In this document: one piece after another, positions 55,645 to 64,000 of the stretch | How the letters are laid out: every line of letters starts with the position of its first letter | How positions within the stretch are numbered: position 1 is the stretch's first letter | NCBI RefSeq assembly: GCF_030123505.1 | Contig: NZ_CP126115.1 | Coordinates: forward strand, 1,378,001 to 1,442,000 | Origin: Neobacillus sp. YX16 | GTDB lineage: Bacteria; Bacillota; Bacilli; Bacillales; Cytobacillaceae | Direction: 5' to 3' | DNA: 64,000 bases | Position numbers and translations under genes: made by a program | The notes under the pieces: generated by a model | Database searches by the model: none | The model's input: only the letters and a program-made list of their open reading frames with translations | What the model was told of the DNA's origin: nothing

Positions 55645-56259
55645 TTATGCATTTTTCATAATAATGGTTTCAAGTGTATTTGCAACAGATTGACAGCTGT
55701 CAGCAATATCCTCAAGATTTTCGTATATTTCTTTGTATTGAATAATTTTTATTGGATCCTTCTCGACTGTAAATAAATGCTTAATGGATTGACGAAGGAT
55801 ATTATCGCATTTTGATTCATAATCTTTTATTTTGATAGCATGTTCTCGCATTTGAGGAAGTTTCTTATTCGCCAGCAATTCCATTGCTTGATCAATTTCG
55901 TGAACACTTGCTTTTAAGGCAGCCACAAATTGAAGCATAAAATCATCTGCCTGTGTGATTGAATACATTTCAAATAATGCAGCAGTTGCTTCTAGGCCGT
56001 CCAGTACGTCATCCATACTGTTTGCTAGATGGAGAATATCTTCACGTTCAATAGGCGTGATAAATGCATCATTTAGCTGCTTAATGACTTCATGAACAAA
56101 GGTATCACCCTTCGTTTCAATCTCTTTCATCTTCTCTGAGAAAATTTTCAAATCACTTATATTTTTTAATTTATAATCAGCAAAGTAATTTGCACCTTCC
56201 TTTAAGTTTGAAGAAATATTACTTAATAAAGCAGAAAATTTATCAACTTTTTTTGCCAT
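55645..56259 (-). CDS. DUF47 (PhoU-like) PiT accessory protein
   Basis: A 204-residue helical protein of the DUF47 family, PhoU-like: NDAFITPIEREDILHLANSMDDVLDGLEATAALFEMY carries the E/D-rich metal pattern (a longer run, at about residues 65-101). Members are co-transcribed with PiT and restrain or modulate phosphate uptake. ATG follows AGGAGGAAAA. A 17-bp palindrome lies 23 bp upstream of the start codon. Confidence 0.9.
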   Translation of the reverse strand: MAKKVDKFSALLSNISSNLKEGANYFADYKLKNISDLKIFSEKMKEIETKGDTFVHEVIKQLNDAFITPIEREDILHLANSMDDVLDGLEATAALFEMYSITQADDFMLQFVAALKASVHEIDQAMELLANKKLPQMREHAIKIKDYESKCDNILRQSIKHLFTVEKDPIKIIQYKEIYENLEDIADSCQSVANTLETIIMKNA

Positions 56260-56281
56260 TTTCTTTTCCTCCTAAAAATTA

Positions 56282-56298
56282 TGTAAAAAGTTTTTACA
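56282..56298 (-). promoter_or_regulatory. Perfect 17-bp palindrome upstream of DUF47-pit
   Basis: TGTAAAAAGTTTTTACA, an 8-1-8 inverted repeat beside the ribosome binding site of the DUF47 gene. It could be an operator or a leader hairpin. The remaining sequence of the 333-bp gap up to 56592 is AT-rich. Confidence 0.5.
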
Positions 56299-56475
56299 CT
56301 AACGTTCAACATTTTACAGAAAAAAAACCAAAAATAAATAAAAAGTTAACCTAATTTACAAAAACTTAACAAAAGAATATTCTGAAAAAGTCTTAGGGGA
56401 TTACCTTTATTCATTTTTTTAATGTTTCCTGTACAAATTTTATTATGTATTTATTGAACTGAGTAAATTTCCTTT

Positions 56476-56500
56476 GTATGTAAATCTATAAAAAGGGTAC
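56476..56500 (+). promoter_or_regulatory. Candidate SigmaB-type promoter
   Basis: GTATGT (56476-56481), a 13-bp spacer and GGGTAC (56495-56500) resemble the general-stress SigmaB pattern (GTTTAA, 12-15 bp, GGGTAT). It lies 92 bp before the GlsB-like gene, a family often under general-stress control. Confidence 0.4.
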
Positions 56501-56592
56501 TTTAATGGTACAAGACAGTGTTAAAAAAAATTAATACTGCTTGTTAAGTAAATGTGATTCTTTAAAAGAATGATTAAAAAAGGAGTGTTCTA

Positions 56593-56850
56593 ATGAGTTT
56601 CATTTGGGCATTAATCGTCGGTGGAGTGATTGGCTGGTTAGCTGGTCTTATTGTTGGTAGAGATGTTCCAGGTGGTATTATAGGTAATATAATTGCAGGG
56701 TTTATTGGTGCTTGGCTCGGTACTTTATTATTAGGAGATTGGGGACCAAATGTTGCCGATTTTGCGATTATCCCTGCCATTATCGGATCAGTTGCACTTG
56801 TCTTCCTGTTATCACTGATAATGAGGGCATTTAGAAAAACTGACAGATAA
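56593..56850 (+). CDS. GlsB/YeaQ/YmgE family stress membrane protein
   Basis: An 85-residue membrane protein with three Gly-rich helices: SFIWALIVGGVIGWLAGLIV, IIGNIIAGFIGAWLGTLLLG and IPAIIGSVALVFLLSLIM. This is the GlsB/YeaQ/transglycosylase-associated family, small general-stress membrane proteins. The name transglycosylase is historical and not supported. ATG follows AAAGGAGTG. A SigmaB-like promoter lies upstream, and a strong terminator behind. Confidence 0.9.
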   Translation: MSFIWALIVGGVIGWLAGLIVGRDVPGGIIGNIIAGFIGAWLGTLLLGDWGPNVADFAIIPAIIGSVALVFLLSLIMRAFRKTDR

Positions 56851-56855
56851 TTGAA

Positions 56856-56887
56856 AGAGAGGCCGCCCAGATGGGCGGCCTCTTAAT
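56856..56887. terminator. Bidirectional terminator
   Basis: AGAGGCCGCCCA and TGGGCGGCCTCT form a 12-bp perfect GC-rich stem between convergent genes. Confidence 0.9.
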
Positions 56888-56892
56888 TTGAA

Positions 56893-57810
56893 TTATAGCT
56901 TATTAATGTCTACACTCTCGAAGATAGGTGGGTTATCTATAAATGGGGCATAACAAATGATTTCTTCTCCAGTAATAGGGTGAGTAAATTCTAATTTTGC
57001 CGCGTGTAGTGCCTGTCGACTGAATTTCGGCTTTCCTCCATATAAAATATCGCCCAGTAATGGGTGACCAATATGGCTGAAATGCACACGTATTTGATGG
57101 GTTCTCCCTGTTTCTAGCCAACATTTTACATAGGTATAACTGTTTTCCTCTTTAATAAGTTGATAATGCGTAATTGCCTCTTGACCAGTTGAAGAAACTC
57201 TTCTTCTTGTTGCATGATGACGGTCACGTCCAATTGGCTCATTTATAATCCCTTTTTTCTTTTTCAAAGGTCCTTGAACAATAGCAAGATAAGTTCTCTT
57301 CAATTCATGTTTTTCGAGCATTCTGTCCAAAATCGCACCTGCTAATGCGTGTTTAGCAAAGAGGATAGCGCCTGTGGTATCCCTGTCTAAACGATGGACA
57401 TGCCGAATCTCAACTTTTTCACCTTTTGAATGCAGATAAAATTGTGCTGCTTGTAAAAGTGTACTTTTATCGGTTTCGTCGTTAGGATGTGTGTTCATAA
57501 AAGCAGGTTTATTAAAAACGATTACATGGTCGTCCTCAAATAGAACCTGTATATCATAAAAGAAAGAAGGAAGGTCCATTCTGTCCTCATCTTCAAATAA
57601 CTTAATTAGCACCTTATCTCCTAATTTAAGAGGAGATGTCCACGAAGCTTTATTTCCATTAACAAATACTTTGTGTTCCATTCGGAATAAATGAGTAAGT
57701 TTCTTTGAGACCTCCCATTCTTTTCGAAAAATTTCTTCTATGGTTTTTCCTTCCCAGCTTTTGGGTGTATTAATTTCCATCCAATTCCCTTTTCGTGTCG
57801 TTTTTAGCAT
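56893..57810 (-). CDS. RluA/RluD-type pseudouridine synthase (YhcT-like)
   Basis: A 305-residue enzyme. An N-terminal S4-like RNA-binding region (10-80) precedes the catalytic domain with RHVHRLDRDTTGAILFAK, where the Asp after HRLD-R is the nucleophile, then LKRTYLAIVQGP and WLETGRTHQIRVHFSHIGHP. It isomerises uridine in rRNA or tRNA. The target base is not predictable. ATG follows AAGGAG. Position next to yhcU and pgcA resembles B. subtilis yhcT. Confidence 0.92.
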   Translation of the reverse strand: MLKTTRKGNWMEINTPKSWEGKTIEEIFRKEWEVSKKLTHLFRMEHKVFVNGNKASWTSPLKLGDKVLIKLFEDEDRMDLPSFFYDIQVLFEDDHVIVFNKPAFMNTHPNDETDKSTLLQAAQFYLHSKGEKVEIRHVHRLDRDTTGAILFAKHALAGAILDRMLEKHELKRTYLAIVQGPLKKKKGIINEPIGRDRHHATRRRVSSTGQEAITHYQLIKEENSYTYVKCWLETGRTHQIRVHFSHIGHPLLGDILYGGKPKFSRQALHAAKLEFTHPITGEEIICYAPFIDNPPIFESVDINKL

Positions 57811-57945
57811 TTGAACTCCTTATATCATGAGATTTCTCTAAAGTAGTGGCGTGGTTATAATTACCACCGAATTTCATTCTTATTTATGCTATCCTTATGT
57901 ATATATATTACGATAGATTATAGTTATCGCAAAGGTGGGTTACAA

Positions 57946-58332
57946 GTGAAAATTGTTTTTGCCTCGACACCAGGTCAGGAAGAAGAAATTTGTGGACTTG
58001 TGAGGTACATCTATTCAACTGTTTTTCCACTCTATTTTACGGATAGGGAAATTAGTGAGTTTGAACATTTAAAAGTATTGCATACTCCAGATGACTTTAA
58101 TACATTAAAGGACGCTTTTCAAGTAATGGCAAGTATGCAAACCGTGATTTCCATACTTGAGTCTCCTACTCTTGATGAGCAATATGCAGTTCTATTTAAT
58201 AAAAATGTTTCGAACCTGCAAGAATTTGGTCTTTTCTTTCCGTTTGAGTATGAACAATTCGTAGAAGCAAAAAACATGAAAAACAGTGTGTTTAGTGTCT
58301 ATATCAAAGCCGCAAATGAACTGCTTGTATAA
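57946..58332 (+). CDS. YhcU family protein (DUF5365)
   Basis: A 128-residue soluble protein, KIVFASTPGQEEEICGLVRY at the start, FPLYFTDREISEFE and FKVMASMQ-like segments matching YhcU of B. subtilis. Function unknown. GTG at 57946 follows AAAGGTGG. It lies between yhcT-like and pgcA, the yhc gene block order. Confidence 0.8.
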   Translation: MKIVFASTPGQEEEICGLVRYIYSTVFPLYFTDREISEFEHLKVLHTPDDFNTLKDAFQVMASMQTVISILESPTLDEQYAVLFNKNVSNLQEFGLFFPFEYEQFVEAKNMKNSVFSVYIKAANELLV

Positions 58333-58341
58333 GTTCTAGGG

Positions 58342-58373
58342 AAAATGTCTGCAAATTGCAGACATTTTTTTTT
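58342..58373 (+). terminator. Rho-independent terminator after the YhcU-like gene
   Basis: AAATGTCTGCA and TGCAGACATTT form an 11-bp stem, AAT loop, then a T-run. Confidence 0.9.
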
Positions 58374-58476
58374 ATAATCCTTGAACTTACAGAGATAAAA
58401 TATAAAATAAATAGAAGGTGTAAGTTTATTGGGAAAATCAAACAATATGAAATAGGTAAAAAGGGAGGATATAATA

Positions 58477-60219
58477 ATGGATTGGAAAGAAAATGCAAAT
58501 AGGTGGATGGAGTTTTCAAATTTAAATGAGGAACTAAGGCAGCAGCTTGAGGAAATCAAGAAAGATGAAAAACAACTTGAAGAAGTTTTTTATAAAAATT
58601 TAGAGTTTGGGACCGGCGGGATGAGAGGCGAAATTGGTGTAGGAACCAATCGGATGAATCTATATACAGTTCGTAAAGCTTCTGCTGGATTAGCTGCATA
58701 CATAGATGGCCAAGGTAGTGAAGCAAAACAACGCGGAGTGGTGATTGCCTACGATTCACGACATAAATCTCCTGAATTTTGTATGGAGGCTGCAAGGACA
58801 CTTGCCACTAAAGGGATAAAAACCTACGTATTTAATGAATTAAGACCAACTCCCGAACTATCATTTGCTTTAAGATATCTAAACGCATTTTCTGGAATTG
58901 TCGTTACAGCAAGCCATAATCCGCCAGAGTACAATGGATATAAAGTATATGGTTCTGACGGCGGACAGCTGCCGCCTGCAGCAGCTGACGAGGTAATAAC
59001 GAAAGTTGACGAAATAGAAAATGAATTGTTGATCGAAGTAGATACGGAGGAAAACCTTAGATCACTTGGATTAATTAACACTATTGGTGATGAGATTGAC
59101 CAAGCCTATATTGAAATGCTGAAAACTATTTCTGAGAATCCTTCCATTTCGAAAGAAACAGATGTCAACATTGTATTTACACCACTGCATGGTACGGCTA
59201 ATAAACCAGTTCGTCAAGCCTTGAAGGCGCTGGGCTATACCGACGTGACGGTCGTTGCGGAACAGGAACTGCCTGATCCTGAATTTTCAACAGTGAAGAG
59301 TCCAAATCCTGAGGAACATGCAGCATTTGAACTAGCCATCAGGGATGGTAAAAAAGTGGGTGCAGATCTATTAATTGCAACCGATCCAGATGCAGACCGC
59401 TTAGGAATTGCTGTACGAAACCATGAAGGAGAATATGTTGTTTTAACAGGGAACCAAACAGGCGCCCTATTATTAGATTACATTCTTTCACAAAAGCAAA
59501 GCAAAGGGACCCTTCCTTCAAATGGTGTGGTGTTAAAAACAATTGTGACTTCAGAAATCGGCAGGAAGATTGCCCAAGAATACCAATTACCAACCTTTGA
59601 TGTGCTAACTGGTTTTAAATTTATTGCTGAAAAAATAAAGGAATACGAGGAAACGGGAGAATTTACTTTCTTATTTGGCTATGAAGAAAGCTATGGCTAT
59701 TTAATCGGAGATTTTGCTCGGGATAAGGATGCTGTCCAAGCAGCTATTTTGTCTGTAGAAGTATGTGCCTACTATAAAAAACAAGGCATGTCACTCTATG
59801 AAGGTTTACTGCAGGTATTTGAAAAGTATGGCTACTATCAAGAAGGATTAAGATCTTTAACGTTAAAAGGAAAAGAAGGTGCAGAACAGATTCAGCAAAT
59901 TTTAGCTTCCTTCCGTTCTGAGCCAATAAAGCAACTTGGTGACTTAACAATAGCAATGTCGGAAGATTACCTAACAGGCCTTAAGCAAACCTCTAATGGG
60001 GAAGAGAAAATCGATTTACCAAAATCCAATGTATTAAAATATACCTTCACAGACGGTTCCTGGGTTTGCTTGAGACCTTCTGGTACAGAACCAAAAGTGA
60101 AATTCTATTTTGGTGTGAATAGCAATGGATTAGAAGAAAGTAGAAGTAAATTACTCGAGATCGAAAAGAATTTTATGGATCTGGTGGACGAAAAAGTCAA
60201 AAGGGTAACAGGAAACTGA
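58477..60219 (+). CDS. pgcA: Alpha-phosphoglucomutase / phospho-sugar mutase
   Basis: A 580-residue alpha-D-phosphohexomutase interconverting glucose-6- and glucose-1-phosphate, for glycolipid anchor and wall polymer synthesis. [18 protein letters not shown] near the start, phosphoserine loop [13 protein letters not shown] (S146), metal loop [13 protein letters not shown], sugar loop [12 protein letters not shown], and phosphate-binding [13 protein letters not shown]. Length equals the Bacillus enzyme (pgcA/yhxB). ATG follows GGGAGG. Confidence 0.95.
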   Translation: MDWKENANRWMEFSNLNEELRQQLEEIKKDEKQLEEVFYKNLEFGTGGMRGEIGVGTNRMNLYTVRKASAGLAAYIDGQGSEAKQRGVVIAYDSRHKSPEFCMEAARTLATKGIKTYVFNELRPTPELSFALRYLNAFSGIVVTASHNPPEYNGYKVYGSDGGQLPPAAADEVITKVDEIENELLIEVDTEENLRSLGLINTIGDEIDQAYIEMLKTISENPSISKETDVNIVFTPLHGTANKPVRQALKALGYTDVTVVAEQELPDPEFSTVKSPNPEEHAAFELAIRDGKKVGADLLIATDPDADRLGIAVRNHEGEYVVLTGNQTGALLLDYILSQKQSKGTLPSNGVVLKTIVTSEIGRKIAQEYQLPTFDVLTGFKFIAEKIKEYEETGEFTFLFGYEESYGYLIGDFARDKDAVQAAILSVEVCAYYKKQGMSLYEGLLQVFEKYGYYQEGLRSLTLKGKEGAEQIQQILASFRSEPIKQLGDLTIAMSEDYLTGLKQTSNGEEKIDLPKSNVLKYTFTDGSWVCLRPSGTEPKVKFYFGVNSNGLEESRSKLLEIEKNFMDLVDEKVKRVTGN

Positions 60220-60265
60220 TTTTTCATCAAGCATCTTAGTACCTCAACATGAAAGGAACAAAAGC

Positions 60266-60988
60266 ATGTTAAAAAACCAAATCGCAATTGTTACTGGAGC
60301 GTCCAGAGGAATTGGCAAGGAAATTGCTGTTAAACTTGCAGAGCAAGGAGTGAAATTAGCAATAATCGGGAGTTCAGCACAAATTTCAGAAACAGCTGAT
60401 GACCTGAAGAAAAAAGGGTTTCCACATGTATTGCCTATTCAAGCCGATGTTTCGAAAGAAGAAGACCTACAGCAAGTAGTTTCGAAAACCATTGAGGAAT
60501 ATGGACATATAGATATGTTGGTTAATAATGCAGGTGTGGGATTCTTTAAATTAACAGAGGAAGTAACGCTCGAAGAATGGAAAAAGGTGTTTGAAGTTAA
60601 CGTACAAGGTGTGTTTCTGGCAACAAAAGCTGTCCTTCCGCATATGAAGAAGCGAAAATCAGGAACGATTATTACCATTGCTTCTGACGTAGCCAGATAT
60701 ACGATAGCTAACGGCTCAGCTTATACAGCTTCAAAATACGCTGTACAAGGTTTTTCTGGTTCGGTAGCACAAGAAGTACGTGAATATGGAATCAGAGTAG
60801 GTACTATTAACCCAGGAATGGTGGATACCTATTTTGCTGAGTCTACACAAGGTTTACCGGAAAAACAAGATTGGCTTAAGGTTGAAGATATAGCAAACGC
60901 TGTGGTATATATGGCTTCAGCTCCTAAGTATATGCTTATTGATGAAATTGTCATTCATCCACTTGTTCAACAATATCCTATCGCCTAA
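60266..60988 (+). CDS. Short-chain dehydrogenase/reductase (FabG-like)
   Basis: A 240-residue classic SDR. NAD(P) motif TGASRGIG (10-17), NNAG, and catalytic S140, Y153 and K157 (AYTASKYAV). Most similar by pattern to 3-ketoacyl-ACP reductases, but it stands alone near pgcA, so its substrate may be different. The ATG follows GAAAGGAAC. Confidence 0.9.
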   Translation: MLKNQIAIVTGASRGIGKEIAVKLAEQGVKLAIIGSSAQISETADDLKKKGFPHVLPIQADVSKEEDLQQVVSKTIEEYGHIDMLVNNAGVGFFKLTEEVTLEEWKKVFEVNVQGVFLATKAVLPHMKKRKSGTIITIASDVARYTIANGSAYTASKYAVQGFSGSVAQEVREYGIRVGTINPGMVDTYFAESTQGLPEKQDWLKVEDIANAVVYMASAPKYMLIDEIVIHPLVQQYPIA

Positions 60989-60992
60989 CATA

Positions 60993-61026
60993 AGAAAACG
61001 GCTCCTCCTTGAGGAAGCCGTTTTTG
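60993..61026. terminator. Rho-independent terminator after the SDR gene
   Basis: AAAACGGCTCCTC pairs with GAGGAAGCCGTTTT (one bulge), then TTGGTTT. It may also serve the convergent YhdB-like gene. Confidence 0.8.
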
Positions 61027-61094
61027 GTTTTGGTGGAATTCTTTGGTCCGGTTGTTAATATATTTCTCAATAAAAATTGTATCCACTTGTTTTT

Positions 61095-61346
61095 TCAGGA
61101 AAGACTATACATCGGTAACTCATTATCAGGTTCAACGGTTTCGTTAGCATGGTCGATATAACGAAGTAAAGAATATAAGCTTTTTTCAATTACAGAGTAG
61201 TCACGTTCAAAGTGATAAGCATGCAGGAATTGCTCTATCCTCTTTGATAAAAATTGGTCTTTTGTTCGTACCATGAGTATCAGCAAATTATCCCATTCAG
61301 AGCGATGTGTATAATACAAAGCTCGATCATAATCCATTTTATTCAT
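61095..61346 (-). CDS. YhdB family small protein
   Basis: An 83-residue protein matching YhdB of B. subtilis: DYDRALYYTHRSEWDNLLILMVRT, FLHAYHFERDYS, and SLLRYIDHANE. Function unknown. ATG follows GGAGGAG. Conserved near spoVR in relatives. Confidence 0.8.
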   Translation of the reverse strand: MNKMDYDRALYYTHRSEWDNLLILMVRTKDQFLSKRIEQFLHAYHFERDYSVIEKSLYSLLRYIDHANETVEPDNELPMYSLS

Positions 61347-61496
61347 TTGTTTTGTCTCCTCCTTACTAGGAGTTGAAGTTATTTTATGATATTTCGGCGA
61401 TAACTTTCACAGAAAATGTTGGACAATCCGTTCTAACGCTGTTTGCAACTTTTACCTGTATAACATGCAGCGAAATGGTAACGAAAAGGAGCCAGT

Positions 61497-62483
61497 ATGA
61501 AGAAGCTATTATGTATTTTGATGGTTTTATTATTCCAGCATGAAAATGTCTCACTGGCAAAAGTTGTTGAAACAAATCGTCCTTATACATATGAGAAAAT
61601 GAAGGATGACCTAGAAAAGCTCAATCATCAATACCCGGTAGTAAAAGTAAAAAAAATAGGGGAAACTCATTTTGGAAGAGACATTTATGCGATTAGGCTT
61701 GGAAAAGGAAAGAAGAATATCGTTTTAATTGGAGCCCATCATGGACGTGAATGGATAACAAGTATGCTTTTAATGAAGAAACTTGAAGTGTATGCTGATT
61801 TGTACCAAAGAAAAAGAGAGTTTGGGTCAATTTCAACAGATATTTTAAATGATGTTTCCATCTGGTTTATTCCAATGCTCAATCCAGACGGTGTGACCAT
61901 CCAACAAAATAAGCTCAATCTGTTCCCTGAAAAACACATGAAACAACTAGTGTCCATGAATGATGGTGTAGAGAACTTTGAGCGCTGGAAAGCGAATGGA
62001 ATCGGGATTGATTTAAATAGACAATATCCAGCAGGGTGGAAGGAGCTCACCGATGGGCCTCCATTTCCCTTTTTCCAATTTTATAAGGGAAAGAGGCCTT
62101 TGGCAGCAAAAGAAGTAAAGGCAGTAACAAAATTCATTCGCGACATTCATCCTGAAATTGCTGTTGCTTATCATTCGGCAGGCAGAGAGATTTTTTGGAA
62201 TTATAAAAATGGCAAGCAATTAAAACGTGACAAACGGATTGCAAAAAAAATTTCAACATTGACCGGTTATCCATTAGCAAAACCACCTAAACAAGCAACG
62301 GGCGGCGGTTTTACGGATTGGTTTATCACGAACTATCACCGCCCGGCAATGACGATTGAGGTTAGTCCACTTGTTGGAGAAACTTCCCCGCCTTTATCGG
62401 TCTTTAAAGCAGAGTGGGAAAGAAATAAATATGTAGGACTTACCCTGGCAGAAGAGGCAAAGAGCTTGAAAAAGCGAAAATAA
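61497..62483 (+). CDS. Secreted M14 zinc carboxypeptidase
   Basis: A 328-residue exported peptidase. A signal peptide (KLLCILMVLLFQHENVSLA) is followed by the M14 catalytic domain: zinc ligands H82 and E85 (GAHHGREW), H226 (AYHSAG), and catalytic E288 (TIEVSP). It hydrolyses C-terminal residues, often gamma-D-glutamyl-diaminopimelate bonds in peptidoglycan in this subgroup. ATG follows AAAGGAG. Located just before spoVR, a role in spore or wall processing is plausible but inferred. Confidence 0.9.
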   Translation: MKKLLCILMVLLFQHENVSLAKVVETNRPYTYEKMKDDLEKLNHQYPVVKVKKIGETHFGRDIYAIRLGKGKKNIVLIGAHHGREWITSMLLMKKLEVYADLYQRKREFGSISTDILNDVSIWFIPMLNPDGVTIQQNKLNLFPEKHMKQLVSMNDGVENFERWKANGIGIDLNRQYPAGWKELTDGPPFPFFQFYKGKRPLAAKEVKAVTKFIRDIHPEIAVAYHSAGREIFWNYKNGKQLKRDKRIAKKISTLTGYPLAKPPKQATGGGFTDWFITNYHRPAMTIEVSPLVGETSPPLSVFKAEWERNKYVGLTLAEEAKSLKKRK

Positions 62484-62570
62484 GCAGGAGACTTGCTGTT
62501 TTTTACATCTTGTTTCATCATTCCCGGTTTTTCTTCATACATTGTGGTAAGAGGAAAAGGGGGAATGGCG

Positions 62571-63983
62571 ATGAATGGGGACGATCGCAAGGCTCTAGAA
62601 TACGCGATTAGTGAGATCACTGAAATTGCTCGGGGCTTTGGCTTGGATTTTTATCCTATGCGATATGAAATTTGCCCAGCTGAAATCATTTACACGTTTG
62701 GTGCCTATGGAATGCCTACCAGATTTTCACACTGGAGCTTTGGGAAGCAATTTCATAAGATGAAGCTTCATTATGATTTAGGATTAAGTAAAATTTACGA
62801 ACTTGTTATCAATTCAAATCCTTGTTATGCCTTCTTATTAGATTCCAATTCACTTATCCAAAACAAATTAATTGTTGCACACGTATTGGCTCATTGTGAT
62901 TTCTTTAAGAATAATGTCCGCTTCCAAAATACCAAACGGGATATGGTTGAAAGCATGGCCGCCACAGCTGAAAGAATCAGGCGCTATGAAATACAATTTG
63001 GGAAAAAGGAAGTGGAGACCTTCCTGGATGCCGTACTGGCCATTGATGAACATATTGATCCTTCATTAATGAGACCAAAGCTGGCATGGTCTCTAGAGGA
63101 TGAAGGGGATGAAGAATCGCCGCAGATCGCAGCGACCCCTTATGATGATTTATGGAAGTTAGATGATAGTGCTAATAAGCAGCCAAGTCAGCCAAGGAAA
63201 AAACAATTTCCGCCAAAACCGGAAAAGGACCTATTATTATTTATTGAAAGCTATAGCAGGGAACTGACGGATTGGCAGCGAGATATTTTAACAATGATGC
63301 GTGAGGAAATGCTTTATTTCTGGCCGCAGCTAGAAACGAAAATCATGAATGAAGGCTGGGCTTCGTATTGGCACCAGCGAATCATCCGTGAGATGGATTT
63401 AACGAGTGGGGAAGCAATTGAATTTGCAAAATTAAATGCGGGGGTTGTACAGCCGTCAAAGACCGGTATAAATCCTTATTACCTAGGAATTAAGATATTT
63501 GAGGACATTGAAGAACGGTATAATAACCCAACAGAAGACATGATGAGAAGAGGAGTTATTCCAGGCTCTGGCAGGGAAAAGATGTTTGAGGTTCGTGAAG
63601 TGGAATCAGATATATCCTTTTTGCGGAATTATTTAAACAAGGATCTTGTCATGAGGGAAGATATGTATCTCTTCCAGAAGCAGGGAAGGGACTATAAAAT
63701 CGTCGATAAGGAATGGGAGCATGTTCGCGATCAGTTGGTAAATATGCGTGTAAATGGAGGGTTCCCGTACATTACCGTCAATGACGGCGACTATTTGAAG
63801 AACGGTGAACTCTATCTAAAGCATTGGTATGAGGGCGTGGAATTAGATGTGAAATACCTTGAAAAGGTATTGCCATATATCCATCAGCTATGGGGAAGAC
63901 CCGTCCATATTGACACCATGATTGAAGAGCGTAGGATGTTATTCTCTTATGACGGGAAAGGCGTTCACAGGAAGTATATGTAA
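62571..63983 (+). CDS. spoVR: SpoVR family sporulation protein
   Basis: A 470-residue cytoplasmic protein nearly identical in layout to B. subtilis Spo[81 protein letters not shown] and [12 protein letters not shown]. It is needed for normal spore cortex formation. ATG at 62571 lies 7 nt after AAAGGGGG and yields the family start. It completes the PrkA-YhbH-SpoVR trio but lies 46 kb from prkA. Confidence 0.97.
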   Translation: MNGDDRKALEYAISEITEIARGFGLDFYPMRYEICPAEIIYTFGAYGMPTRFSHWSFGKQFHKMKLHYDLGLSKIYELVINSNPCYAFLLDSNSLIQNKLIVAHVLAHCDFFKNNVRFQNTKRDMVESMAATAERIRRYEIQFGKKEVETFLDAVLAIDEHIDPSLMRPKLAWSLEDEGDEESPQIAATPYDDLWKLDDSANKQPSQPRKKQFPPKPEKDLLLFIESYSRELTDWQRDILTMMREEMLYFWPQLETKIMNEGWASYWHQRIIREMDLTSGEAIEFAKLNAGVVQPSKTGINPYYLGIKIFEDIEERYNNPTEDMMRRGVIPGSGREKMFEVREVESDISFLRNYLNKDLVMREDMYLFQKQGRDYKIVDKEWEHVRDQLVNMRVNGGFPYITVNDGDYLKNGELYLKHWYEGVELDVKYLEKVLPYIHQLWGRPVHIDTMIEERRMLFSYDGKGVHRKYM

Positions 63984-64000
63984 CAAATAAGGCAGCTTAT

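Noticed and set aside
56349..56371. Pho box TTTACA-N5-TTAACA
   Set aside because: Only two repeats with the 11-bp period, on the strand opposite to DUF47-pit, in very AT-rich sequence; too weak to annotate.

Overview
The window is 64 kb of a low-GC Gram-positive chromosome, almost certainly from the Bacillaceae (Bacillus sensu lato, perhaps a Neobacillus-like group). Evidence: strong AGGAGG ribosome binding sites, frequent TTG and GTG starts, and many genes whose B. subtilis homologues lie in the yhb-yhd region (queG/yhbA, yhbB, trmL/cspR, prkA, yhbH, yhcT, yhcU, pgcA, yhdB, spoVR). There are no rRNA genes, no prophage, no transposase and no CRISPR array.

Layout. 0-7 kb: the end of a beta-galactosidase, a poly-asparagine protein, a MarR/MFS pair, a natural ECF sigma/anti-sigma fusion, then decayed acyl-CoA ligase and CoA-transferase genes. 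7-9.5 kb: small zinc-ribbon and cold-shock proteins, a tRNA-Gly and a B3/B4-domain protein. 9.5-23.6 kb: queG, a YhbB-like amidase, trmL, nfrA, prkA, yhbH, a KinB-like kinase, two diguanylate cyclases, azoR and transporters. 23.8-30.1 kb: a lone fabF, a nucleotidase-like phosphoesterase and a five-gene 2-oxoacid:ferredoxin oxidoreductase operon. 30.4-38 kb: two DUF3231 genes around a second ECF sigma/anti-sigma pair, then a T-box-controlled second methionyl-tRNA synthetase. 38-47 kb: small regulator modules (ArsR-like + VOC, ROK + MFS, cupin, MMPL, deoR-deoC-xapX-cdd). 47-54 kb: an uncharacterised surface-polysaccharide operon (response regulator, HEAT protein, BcsA-like synthase, giant membrane-anchored hydrolase-like protein, proC). 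54-64 kb: YitT-like protein, DUF47-pit, GlsB-like protein, yhcT, yhcU, pgcA, SDR, yhdB, M14 peptidase and spoVR.

The most unusual structure is non-coding. Three tandem arrays (about 8.68, 25.15 and 30.21 kb) all have a 52-bp period, all contain inverted repeats, and all sit between the 3' ends of convergent genes. Two of them belong to one sequence family in opposite orientation. The third has an unrelated sequence but the same period and placement. Other notable items are a probably leaderless ArsR-like gene with a doubled operator, twin perfect operators in front of the ROK gene, and two in-frame TGA codons in a CoA-transferase.

Functionally the window mixes sporulation and stationary-phase genes (prkA, yhbH, spoVR, KinB-like kinase), cell-envelope signalling (two ECF systems, two GGDEF proteins, the polysaccharide operon), nucleoside salvage, and ferredoxin-linked 2-oxoacid metabolism under a probable CcpA site.
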